This document shows, piece after piece, positions 57,851-64,000 of a stretch of DNA of 64,000 nucleotides. The notes under the pieces are model-generated. The model had not been told where the DNA came from. It did not search any database and was given only the letters and a program-made list of their open reading frames with translations. The position numbers and the translations under genes were made by a program. The stretch lies in the NCBI GenBank assembly GCA_030646715.1, contig JAUSLJ010000031.1:1-64000 (forward strand). The letters run 5' to 3'. This stretch comes from Agitococcus sp. (GTDB lineage Bacteria; Pseudomonadota; Gammaproteobacteria; Pseudomonadales; Moraxellaceae). Within the stretch, counting starts at the first letter, position 1, and each line of letters starts with the position of its first letter.

Positions 57851-57900
57851 GAATACCAGCGTAATATCCTCTCCATTCTGTTATTTAGTGGAATAGAGCC

Positions 57901-58914
57901 ATGCCTAGTACCAAAAAAGAAACGACAATTTTTAGACAATGGGCAATGTTGCATTGTTTGTCTTCCCAGTATCAAGAAACGCAAACCATTCACCAACGTT
58001 TGGCGCATGAGCATCTGATTGAAGTCCATGAAAATACGGTATTGCGCGACTTAAAATCCTTAGAAAGAGCAGGATTACCACTAGAACGAACCGACACCAA
58101 GCCGATTAACTGGCGCATTAAAAAAGAATGGCAAGATAAAATCGGCGGTATGACCGATGCCGAAGCATTAATGATTGTGTTAGCTGCCAAGCATTTACAA
58201 CAGGCTTTACCCGCTACCTTAACAACGGCACTGCAAGACTTATTGGCTTTAGCACAAAAAAGCTTAAACGTTAAACATCAGCAAAAAGACAATCATCATG
58301 CTCAATGGTTGAACAAAATTAGGATTATTCCTTCGCAACAGCCGCAAGTGATTCCCACGATTAAAGCCGATATTCAAGCCATTCTGACAGAAGCTTTATT
58401 AAATAATCAACCTGTTAGTGCAGTGTATAAAGGTTGTGAATTGGCAAAGCTATCACCCTTAGCATTAATTGTTAGAGGTAATGTGTTGTATTTGGCGGCT
58501 TCTCGTGATGAGGAAGTAGAGGTGAAGCATTTTGCCTTGCATCGTTTTGATTCGGTGACTTTGTTGTATGGTGAGGCATTCAATCAACCTATAGGTTTTG
58601 ATATTGATACCTTATTAGTACAAGGTTGGGGCGATTTTCAGGATGCGATAGCAGAAAAAATCATCAAATTACAGTGTTGGTGTGAGAAAGGGTTAAAAGA
58701 TCATTTGGTGGAAATGCCGTTAACTCAGAAGTAATGGATTGATTTTGCCAATCCTGTGAGTGGCCGTTATTTACTGACGGTGAGTTTGCCTTACACATGG
58801 CAGTTGTATCAGTGGTTGTTGTCGCAGGGCAGACGGTTGCAGGTGGTTGAGCCTGAATGGTTGCGCGATAAGATGTGCCAAGAGGTGAGGGATATTTTTG
58901 AAAATTATGCTTAG
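57901..58914 (+). pseudogene. WYL-domain transcriptional regulator with in-frame stop
   Basis: The first 277 codons encode an N-terminal winged helix-turn-helix (about 8-65, NTVLRDLKSLERAGLPLERTD) and a WYL domain (about 150-235, QPVSAVYKGCELAKLSPLALIV and YLAASRDEEVEVKHFALHRFDSV). A TAA at 58732-58734 ends the frame, but 59 more codons follow in the same frame to a TAG at 58914. They encode a typical WCX tail (SGRYLLTVSLPYTWQLYQWLL, VVEPEWLRDKMCQEV). Intact WYL regulators are about 330 aa; this would be 337 codons. So it is a nonsense-mutated gene, a sequencing error, or a read-through product. A truncated protein might still bind DNA. WYL proteins such as BrxR and CapW repress phage-defence operons, and a GmrSD-like nuclease gene follows. 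Confidence 0.85.
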
Positions 58915-59070
58915 GATTCAATGGGGTGTAGGGTATTTGACGTGTTTTGTCGGATGCTGATTTATTATTGCTGAGTATTTAAGGATGGCTTTTTGCAATA
59001 ATGCCAAGTACCTTTACTGCTCCTTAAGGTTTGTCTGTTAGATTTAATAAATAAAGAAAAGGGGTAACTC

Positions 59071-60774
59071 ATGGAAGCGTCAACGACTATTAGAAAAATG
59101 ATGCGTTCGGCGGAGGGTATTATTGTGCCTTCTTATCAGCGTGCTTATTCTTGGGAAGTTCCCAATAAACCAAATGAGCAAAAGCATATAGATGTTTTTT
59201 TGTCTGATTTGGAAGAGTACAGCCTGAGTGGTACAGACTCGCCTTATTATTTTGGTCACTTTCTATTTGAGCAAAAACAGGGTCAGTTTTATGTTGTTGA
59301 TGGTCAACAACGATTAACTACTATCGTCATATTTTTGTCTGCCTTGTTTGTGCGTCTAAAGTGTATTCAAGAGCATCAGTTGTCGGGTCAACAGAAAGTC
59401 TATTTTAGAGACATGGTCAATGAAGAAGCGGAAAATAAACCTTCTTTTAGAACAGTGAGTTATGACGATCAGCTTTTTCAAGATTATGTTGTTAATCAAG
59501 TGAAAAAAGATAAAACAGGTTTGGAAACAGAGTCTGCCAAGCGAATTGTGAAGGCTTTCGATTATTTTAATCATGTACTCGCAGAGAAGGATGCTGAGTA
59601 TCTTTGTAGGCTACTTGACGTTGTTGCAAGTGCTGCTTGTACAACACACACAGTTGCGCACGAATCAGAAGCGATTCAAATGTTTATTTTTCAAAATAGT
59701 CGAGGTAAAAAGCCGTCAAAACTAGAATTGATTAAAGCTCAGTTCATGCACCATATTCATTTGTATGGTGGAAATAATAGCCAAAATCTTATTATGGAAG
59801 TGACTAATCGTTTTTCTGCCATTTACAAGTCTATTTCATCCATTGGTTATAAAATGGACGAGGATAGTGTACTGCGCTATACCTTGCGCGTGTACAAAAA
59901 TACGTTATCAGACATTGATACAACAGTATTTATCAATGAACGTTTGTCATTAAAGCTAGAGGGTGTGAAATTTATCATCCAATTTTCCCACGAATTAGAG
60001 CTTAGTTTTAATCATCTTAAGCAATTTTTTGGTACAGATGAACGAGATAGCTATCAAATTCACTCTTTAGTGACGTTGGGTGGAATATCGGTTGCTCTGC
60101 CATTTATCCTTAAAGCCTATCGTTTAGGTTTAAATACTCAAGAAATTGGTAAGCTATGTATGGCTTTAGAGAGTCTAGTCTTGCGGGATAGGCTGATTGG
60201 TACTAGAGCAGACATATCGACACGACTAAATACGGTATTTGTTAATTTTACGGTAGAAAATAAATCTATTCAGCCGATTATTGACCATATTAATTGGATG
60301 AAAAGTGCTTCTAATTGGTGGTGGGCATATTGGAATAATACAGAGCTTGAAAAAGTCATACAAGGCGGCTTAAATCATTCTGTTGCGAAGTTTTTGCTTT
60401 GGAAATATGAAAACCACTTAGAAAGCCAAGAAAAGTCAGGTTATCTTTTCTGTCGCTTTGACAAAATTGATCGTCCAGAGCTAGAGCATATTGCACCATC
60501 TACTGAGCCAACGGCACAAATTCATGGTTATGATAAATATGATGAAGATTTCAGGAATCAATACCTTAATTGCTTAGGTAATTATCTTTTGGTATCTAAA
60601 TCACACAACTGTTCTATCGGCAATATTTCTTTTCCTGAAAAGCATAAAACTTATACAGCTTTGGCTCAGCAACGAGAGATTCAACGATTAGTTCCTGAAA
60701 ATGGCGTATGGGAAAGGCAAGTTATTCAAAAACGCAAAGAAAAAATCGTAGATTTTATTATCGCTACTTTCTAA
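59071..60774 (+). CDS. DUF262/DUF1524 protein, single-chain GmrSD-like nuclease
   Basis: A 567-residue protein. The N-terminal DUF262 (ParB/GmrS-like) domain has VPSYQRAYSWE (about 19-29) and the DGQQRLTT motif (about 77-84). The C-terminal DUF1524 (GmrD-like) HNH-type region has LEHIAPS (His about 473), LGNYLLVSKSHNCSIGN and FPEKHKTY (about 505-530). In GmrSD-type IV restriction systems the DUF262 domain uses NTP and the DUF1524 nuclease cuts modified phage DNA. Fused single-chain forms (for example BrxU) protect against phage with glucosylated or methylated cytosine. GGGG precedes the ATG. It sits between a WYL regulator and a small-protein operon. Defence function is inferred from family. 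Confidence 0.88.
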   Translation: MEASTTIRKMMRSAEGIIVPSYQRAYSWEVPNKPNEQKHIDVFLSDLEEYSLSGTDSPYYFGHFLFEQKQGQFYVVDGQQRLTTIVIFLSALFVRLKCIQEHQLSGQQKVYFRDMVNEEAENKPSFRTVSYDDQLFQDYVVNQVKKDKTGLETESAKRIVKAFDYFNHVLAEKDAEYLCRLLDVVASAACTTHTVAHESEAIQMFIFQNSRGKKPSKLELIKAQFMHHIHLYGGNNSQNLIMEVTNRFSAIYKSISSIGYKMDEDSVLRYTLRVYKNTLSDIDTTVFINERLSLKLEGVKFIIQFSHELELSFNHLKQFFGTDERDSYQIHSLVTLGGISVALPFILKAYRLGLNTQEIGKLCMALESLVLRDRLIGTRADISTRLNTVFVNFTVENKSIQPIIDHINWMKSASNWWWAYWNNTELEKVIQGGLNHSVAKFLLWKYENHLESQEKSGYLFCRFDKIDRPELEHIAPSTEPTAQIHGYDKYDEDFRNQYLNCLGNYLLVSKSHNCSIGNISFPEKHKTYTALAQQREIQRLVPENGVWERQVIQKRKEKIVDFIIATF

Positions 60775-60783
60775 GCGGTTAAG

Positions 60784-60799
60784 TCCACCCCATTCTGTC
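60784..60799 (+). promoter_or_regulatory. Shared 16-bp upstream motif, copy 2
   Basis: TCCACCCCATTCTGTC is identical to the copy at 57835 and also lies exactly 66 bp before the downstream start codon. ATATAAG follows it and could be a -10 box. A shorter TCCACCCC match occurs at 61951, 31 bp before the paralogous gene at 61982. Confidence 0.6.
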
Positions 60800-60809
60800 A
60801 TATAAGCCC

Positions 60810-60843
60810 TTATCCTTGAGCAATATCCCCCGCTCAAGGATAA
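60810..60843 (+). promoter_or_regulatory. Hairpin covering the Shine-Dalgarno site
   Basis: TTATCCTTGAGC and GCTCAAGGATAA form a perfect 12-bp stem around a 10-nt loop. The 3' arm contains AAGGA, the ribosome-binding site placed 9 bp before the ATG at 60850. The structure would hide the site unless opened. There is no T run, so it is not a terminator. Confidence 0.6.
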
Positions 60844-60849
60844 TTAACC

Positions 60850-61257
60850 ATGAATCAACTTGAAACCACCAAAACCATCATCTACGCCCACAAACGCGTT
60901 TCAATTTCTATCATTCAACGTAAATTGCATCTGCGTTACCCAATAGTAGTTGAATTACTTGAGCAATTAGAGAAAAACGCCTTGTTAAAAACAAAGCAAG
61001 GCGAACGCCAAATAAATTGGCAACATCCCGATTGGCAAAAAATCGCCCAACAACCCGAAATATGGGAGCAATGGCTAGAGCCGCTTATTGCCGATGAGTT
61101 GTATCAATATAGCCTGAAACAAAATAATGAAGATTGGTGGTATATCATGCGCGAAATAGCATTCAGCCAACAATTTGTCACTTTTGTCGATAACGAAGAG
61201 GAAGGTTTACGCTGGTTGTCAGAGCGAGAAAAAGTAGGTAAATCATGCCCAACGTAG
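60850..61257 (+). CDS. Small FtsK-gamma-like winged-helix protein (copy 1), unknown
   Basis: A 135-residue protein of no named family that I recognise. Residues 5-50 (AHKRVSISIIQRKLHLRYPIV, then LLEQLEKNALL) resemble the DNA-reading winged helix of FtsK gamma domains. A shared INWQHPDWQKIAQQPEIWEQW block follows. The C-terminal part (WWYIMREIAFSQQFVTFVDNEEEGLRWL) is also conserved in the paralogue at 61982. No membrane segment or signal peptide is present. Its stop overlaps the next gene by 13 bp. It is the first gene of a compact operon that ends in a sirtuin, and its leader carries the shared 16-bp motif and a Shine-Dalgarno-masking hairpin. Confidence 0.75.
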   Translation: MNQLETTKTIIYAHKRVSISIIQRKLHLRYPIVVELLEQLEKNALLKTKQGERQINWQHPDWQKIAQQPEIWEQWLEPLIADELYQYSLKQNNEDWWYIMREIAFSQQFVTFVDNEEEGLRWLSEREKVGKSCPT

Positions 61258-61610
61258 GCATATTTTTCGTTATCAATCAGTATCTTCTAATAGATTCCGT
61301 CCCGCTTGCTCAAGCAGAACATTATGGTAATACATTGGGTTATGGCGGCCATTATGACTATTGGGAAAATTTACAGGCCGTATGCGTAGAAGAAAAATCA
61401 TTTAAAGCCATAGCGTATGATGCCTTTCCGCGTGGGCGAGTGGTGTATTTTAGTCAACAACAGCAATTTGTTGTGTATGCCGATAAATGCCTTAACCGAC
61501 AGCAAATATTAAAAGTAGCGCAAGCGTTTAATTTATCAGCCAATCAAGTGAGGTTGGCGCGTGATGAACATTATCAATGTGCTAACTGCAATGCTGATTT
61601 TTTAGACTAG
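61245..61610 (+). CDS. Conserved small protein with C-terminal CxxC, unknown
   Basis: A 121-residue soluble protein. It begins VGIFFVINQYLLIDSVPLAQAE, has GNTLGYGGHYDYWENL (about 28-43) and FPRGRVVYFSQQQQFVVYADKCL (about 62-84), and ends with a CANC pair (about 113-116) that could bind zinc. The FF-x-INxxxLID...AExYG and RGRVVY pattern recalls an uncharacterised bacterial family, but I cannot name it. It overlaps the winged-helix gene upstream by 13 bp, so the two are translated together. Confidence 0.75.
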   Translation: MPNVGIFFVINQYLLIDSVPLAQAEHYGNTLGYGGHYDYWENLQAVCVEEKSFKAIAYDAFPRGRVVYFSQQQQFVVYADKCLNRQQILKVAQAFNLSANQVRLARDEHYQCANCNADFLD

Positions 61611-61651
61611 GTGTGCTGATAGTTGGTCAAGACAGCGTAAGGGAGAAAGCG

Positions 61652-61920
61652 ATGATTCACTCTAATAAACTCGTAGAGAAGGCAGAGCATATGTTGCTAG
61701 TGAGCACAGTTTTTCCTCTTACCACGGTCAATTATATATTGATGTTCCATACGATGAAAATCACTCTGATTACAGGAAAGTGAGTGAGCATTTAGAATGT
61801 GCGGATGGCAGCTTTCGGATTCTAGGAGTCATGTTTTGTTATCTGCCATTAGAGCACGCGATGAAAAACAAACATCACGACGAGCCAGAGTTTTGGGAAA
61901 AATGGGCAGAGACTTTTTAA
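61652..61920 (+). pseudogene. Frameshifted small conserved gene
   Basis: An ATG at 61652, preceded by AGGGAG, opens MIHSNKL. The frame that looks truly coding is displaced by one base from about 61672 to a TAA at 61920: RREGRAYVASEHSFSSYHGQ, LYIDVPYDE, ECADGSFRILGVMFCYLPLE and HHDEPEFWEKWAETF. A TAA at 61666 blocks that frame upstream. One missing base near 61670 would restore a product of about 89 residues. No slippery heptamer is seen, so mutation or sequence error is more likely than programmed frameshifting. The family is unnamed. It sits inside the small-protein operon. Confidence 0.7.
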
Positions 61921-61950
61921 TAAAGTCGCGCCATAGCCAACTAAGGTGCA

Positions 61951-61972
61951 TCCACCCCCTCCAGCTCAAGGA
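61951..61972 (+). promoter_or_regulatory. Degenerate copy of the upstream leader
   Basis: TCCACCCC followed by GCTCAAGGATA reproduces the two ends of the 60784-60843 leader with the middle and the 5' hairpin arm missing. It lies directly before the paralogous gene at 61982, so the leader and gene were probably duplicated together. Confidence 0.55.
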
Positions 61973-61981
61973 TACCCACTC

Positions 61982-62374
61982 ATGCCACAAGCCGAACAAC
62001 TTAACATCCTAAAAACCATTATTTTTGGTTACAAACGCATTCCCATGAGCGTCATTCAGCGTCAGTTTTTGCTGGGCTATGACCAAGTATTAAGCCTCAT
62101 TGCACTGCTAGAGCAAGCAGGAATAATTGAGCCGCTGAACGAAGGCGAACGAGTGATTAACTGGCAACATCCCCACTGGCAAATAATCGCCAATCAGCCT
62201 GAATTATGGCAACCGTGGGCAGATTCTGCCGCCGCTGGTGTATATAAATTGGAGAAGCATGAAGGGCAGTGGTGTGTTGTCCGCGAGGTTCATGCCAATA
62301 AAGAGGTAGTAGCTTGTGTTGATAATGAAGATGACGGCTTACGCTGGTTAATGGAGAAATTTAATGTGGTCTAA
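61982..62374 (+). CDS. Small FtsK-gamma-like winged-helix protein (copy 2), unknown
   Basis: A 130-residue paralogue of the protein at 60850. The winged-helix part reads FGYKRIPMSVIQRQFLLGYD then LLEQAGIIEPL, closer to FtsK gamma domains than copy 1. It shares VINWQHPHWQIIANQPELWQ and the C-terminal VACVDNEDDGLRWLMEKF. The ATG at 61982 has AAGGAT 9 bp upstream. The stop overlaps the next gene by 11 bp. Tandem paralogues, each coupled to a different small partner gene, suggest duplicated regulator or adaptor modules. Confidence 0.78.
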   Translation: MPQAEQLNILKTIIFGYKRIPMSVIQRQFLLGYDQVLSLIALLEQAGIIEPLNEGERVINWQHPHWQIIANQPELWQPWADSAAAGVYKLEKHEGQWCVVREVHANKEVVACVDNEDDGLRWLMEKFNVV

Positions 62375-62591
62375 CGAGTTGCAACAACTAACATGCGAAG
62401 CACTGGAAGGGAAGGGTAACTTTGTACCCCGTACAGGTGCTGTCTATTTCAAAAGTGATAACCGTTTTGCCGAAATGAGCCTTGCCGATTATTTAGCCAA
62501 TAAACTGCATTTAACGGACAGAAGCACAGGCGAAATCTACGCTTTTCATTCGGTGAATGAGTTGTTAAACGCAGGTTGGGTGCTTGATTAG
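62364..62591 (+). CDS. Small hypothetical protein of the sirtuin operon
   Basis: A 75-residue soluble acidic protein (PRTGAVYFKSDNRFAEMSLAD, then IYAFHSVNELLNAGWVLD). No family recognised. The start lies inside the preceding gene (11-bp overlap), and the sirtuin gene begins 12 bp after its stop, so it belongs to the same operon. The translation-coupled layout supports it as real despite its size. Confidence 0.65.
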   Translation: MWSNELQQLTCEALEGKGNFVPRTGAVYFKSDNRFAEMSLADYLANKLHLTDRSTGEIYAFHSVNELLNAGWVLD

Positions 62592-62603
62592 TCAGGAAGT
62601 TTT

Positions 62604-63440
62604 ATGAACGAAGTGACATTAAACAAAATTCGCACCCTGATTGCTTCTGCCGATGGCCTTATTATTGCCGCAGGTGCAGGCATGGGAGTTGATTCGGGCT
62701 TGCCTGATTTTAGAGGTAATGAAGGGATGTGGGAGTATTATCCTGCATTGGGTAAATTGCGTATTGGTTTTAGCAGTATCGCTAATCCTCAAGCTTTTGC
62801 CGAAAATCCAGAGCGGGCATGGGGTTTTTACGGCCATCGTTTAATGATGTATCGGCAAACTGAACCGCATTTAGGTTTTCGTCTGTTAAAAGAATTAGGC
62901 GAAAAGCTTAAACACGGTTATTTCGTTTTCACCAGTAATGTCGATGGTCAATTTCAAAAAGCAGGGTTTGACCCTGAAAAAATCTATGAATGTCATGGTT
63001 CTATTCACGCCTTGCAATGTATGACACCTGCCGATTGTAGCCCAAGCGTTTGGCCGAATAATATGCAGCCTGAAATAGATAACGATTTTTGTGAGTTAGT
63101 TTCACCATTACCCAAGTGCAAACATTGTGGCGAATTAGCACGGCCTAGTATTTTGATGTTTAACGATTGGCACTGGCAAGAATGGCCATATCAGCAACAA
63201 AATCAACGTCTAAACGATTGGCTCAAACAAGTAAAATCGCCATTGGTGATAGAAATTGGTGCAGGTGTTGCCATTCCAACGGTTCGTTATTTTAGTGAGG
63301 AAATTGCTAACGGTGGCGAGCGTTTAATCCGTATCAATCCTGCTAATGCGTCAATTCGTTTAGGTTGCGGCGTGAGTTTAACGATGGGTGGATTGGCAGG
63401 GATTGAAATGATTGTTAAAGAAGCATTGGCTGTCCTGTAA
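62604..63440 (+). CDS. Sir2-family NAD-dependent protein deacylase
   Basis: A 278-residue sirtuin with a complete catalytic core: NAD-binding AGAGMGVDSGLPDFRG (about 18-33), TSNVDGQFQKAGF (about 112-124; Ser replaces the usual Gln of TQN), catalytic His in ECHGSIHALQC (about 131-141), a zinc module with LQC, DC and CKHCGE (about 139-178), and a GAGVAIP segment. AGGAAG precedes the ATG. It is the last intact gene of the small-protein operon. Bacterial Sir2 proteins either deacylate proteins or act as NAD-consuming defence effectors; this one looks like the deacylase type, so a defence role is not implied by sequence alone. A mobile element is inserted directly after its stop codon. Confidence 0.88.
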   Translation: MNEVTLNKIRTLIASADGLIIAAGAGMGVDSGLPDFRGNEGMWEYYPALGKLRIGFSSIANPQAFAENPERAWGFYGHRLMMYRQTEPHLGFRLLKELGEKLKHGYFVFTSNVDGQFQKAGFDPEKIYECHGSIHALQCMTPADCSPSVWPNNMQPEIDNDFCELVSPLPKCKHCGELARPSILMFNDWHWQEWPYQQQNQRLNDWLKQVKSPLVIEIGAGVAIPTVRYFSEEIANGGERLIRINPANASIRLGCGVSLTMGGLAGIEMIVKEALAVL

Positions 63441-63627
63441 GGCTATGTTCGTCTTAGTAGTTGAAATGTTTTTAGCTGTATTTACGCACTATAAACCGTT
63501 CGTGGTGAGCCTGTCGAACCACAAATACCCTTCGACAAGCTCAGGGCGAACGGATAAATGGCCTGATTTCAACTAAAAACAGTCGAAAATCTGTTTCAAC
63601 TGTTAGCGCGAACATAGCCTCCTGTAA
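63433..63627. mobile_element. 179-bp MITE with 8-bp target-site duplication
   Basis: The element spans 63441-63619. Terminal inverted repeats begin with 11 identical bases (GGCTATGTTCG / CGAACATAGCC) and match at 21 of the first 26 positions. It is flanked by a perfect direct repeat TCCTGTAA at 63433-63440 and 63620-63627. The interior carries the GTGGTGAGCCTGTCGAAC / CCTTCGACAAGCTC palindrome. There is no coding capacity, so it was mobilised in trans. An 8-bp duplication fits transposases such as the IS1595 or IS256 families; which one is not known. The left duplication contains the sirtuin stop codon. Confidence 0.9.
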
Positions 63628-63640
63628 GGGGTATCCAACT

Positions 63641-63716
63641 ATGAAAAAGTTGCTCATTTTAGACGTGGATGAAACGCTAATTCACACAACAAGAGAATGG
63701 CGACCGACACCAGGGA
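63641..63716 (+). pseudogene. 5' remnant of a HAD-type (FCP1/NLI-like) phosphatase gene
   Basis: The ATG has AAGGGG 9 bp upstream and encodes MKKLLILDVDETLIHTTREW, the DxDxT catalytic motif of HAD phosphatases, of the kind seen in FCP1/NLI-interacting-factor-like proteins. After about 25 codons the sequence runs into a palindromic element and shows no further HAD motifs; the frame stays open to 63892 but that part is repeat and antisense sequence. Before the upstream MITE insertion the gene would have started only 13 bp after the sirtuin stop, so it was part of that operon. Confidence 0.75.
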
Positions 63717-63814
63717 GTAGGATGGGTAGAGGAACAAAACCCATCACAATCAATGACTTAAATGGGATTTTTCCAAGTCGGCAACGGCGGGTTTCCTCCG
63801 TCTACCCACCCTAC
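63717..63814. repeat. 98-bp palindromic element interrupting the HAD gene
   Basis: Inverted ends GTAGGATGGGTAGA and TCTACCCACCCTAC match at 13 of 14 positions, with AAACCC / GGGTTT pairs further in. No open reading frame of its own and no clear target duplication. Such GTAGGGTGGGTAGACGGAGG-type palindromes are mobile repeats in several bacteria (general recollection). Confidence 0.75.
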
Positions 63815-63831
63815 ATTCAGCCATCAATGGC

Positions 63832-64000
63832 CTATGATATTTTTAGATGCTTCAACAATCGCCCCAATTTGCCATCCGCCAACCGCTCATAATATTTCAA
63901 CTCACTCTGCCAAAGAGGAGCTAACTCCTGTAAAGCGTCTTCGTGTTTTGCCTTTTCTAACCACACCCAACGATCATGCCAATTACCCAGTATGTCCTGA
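63832..64000 (-). CDS. 3' end of a minus-strand gene, possibly CHAD-domain protein
   Basis: An open minus-strand frame enters from the right edge and stops with TAG at 63834-63832. The 55 visible residues (QDILGNWHDRWVWLEKAKHE, LAPLWQSELKYYERLADGKL, LLKHLKIS) look coding. The DxLGxWHD segment recalls CHAD domains, which bind polyphosphate, but the piece is short. It converges on the HAD remnant. Confidence 0.5.
   Translation of the reverse strand, partial: QDILGNWHDRWVWLEKAKHEDALQELAPLWQSELKYYERLADGKLGRLLKHLKIS

Noticed and set aside
57721-57900. tRNA gene or attachment site at the island boundary
   Set aside because: No cloverleaf or integrase gene was found; only a terminator and the promoter motif are present.
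61652-61783. Programmed -1 frameshift in the small conserved gene
   Set aside because: No slippery heptamer or downstream structure is visible near 61670; mutation or sequence error is simpler.
61797-62012. Plus-strand open frame of 71 codons (CGWQLSDSRSHV...)
   Set aside because: It is out of frame with the better coding signal ending at 61920 and overlaps the leader of the next gene.
62604-63440. Sirtuin as a ThsA/DSR-type NAD-depleting defence effector
   Set aside because: It has the zinc module and full deacylase motifs and lacks fused sensor domains, so the deacylase type is more likely.

Overview
The window is a contiguous chromosomal segment from a gammaproteobacterium with moderate-to-low GC (AT-rich third codon positions). 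The core gene orders yffB-dapD-dapC-glnD-map // rpsB-tsf-pyrH-frr-uppS-cdsA-dxr-rseP-bamA-skp-lpxD-fabZ-lpxA-lpxB-rnhB are typical of Gammaproteobacteria. The outer-membrane assembly and lipid A genes show a Gram-negative envelope. A Thiotrichales/Beggiatoa-like or similar environmental lineage fits the general flavour (giant RTX adhesin, many short palindromic repeats), but this is inference; no rRNA gene is present to place it.

Layout. 1-11.9 kb: the 3' part of a giant VCBS/RTX surface protein with an embedded von Willebrand type D-like domain, followed by its type I secretion system (TolC-like, ABC exporter, HlyD-like). 12-18 kb: a DUF1439-like lipoprotein, a MalT-like LAL regulator and a large secreted di-haem cytochrome. 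18-31 kb: housekeeping genes (yqiJ-yqiK flotillin pair, SPOR protein, argS, hslR, START-domain protein, serA divergent from a D-2-hydroxyglutarate dehydrogenase-like oxidase, HCCA isomerase, FAH-family enzyme, priA). 31-38.5 kb: a UPF0114 protein, a HicAB toxin-antitoxin pair, then yffB, dapD, dapC, glnD and map. 38.6-57.7 kb: the rpsB-to-rnhB envelope/translation supercluster. Two unusual genes lie inside it: a BvgS-like hybrid kinase between tsf and pyrH, and an orphan D12-class adenine methyltransferase between lpxA and lpxB.

57.7-64 kb is an accessory island where dnaE is often found in relatives. It holds a WYL-type regulator with an in-frame stop, a single-chain DUF262/DUF1524 (GmrSD-like) nuclease, and a compact operon of small unknown proteins ending in a sirtuin. 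That operon includes two paralogous FtsK-gamma-like winged-helix proteins. The WYL gene and the first small-protein gene carry an identical 16-bp motif exactly 66 bp before their start codons, so the two units are probably co-regulated. The end of the operon is broken by a MITE with perfect 8-bp target duplications directly after the sirtuin stop codon. A second palindromic element then truncates the following HAD gene. This is the best candidate for an undescribed, possibly anti-phage, system, although at least three of its genes are damaged.

No tRNA, rRNA, CRISPR array, complete insertion sequence or prophage was seen. No gene-free stretch exceeds about 240 bp, and most of the larger ones are explained by palindromic repeats or terminators.
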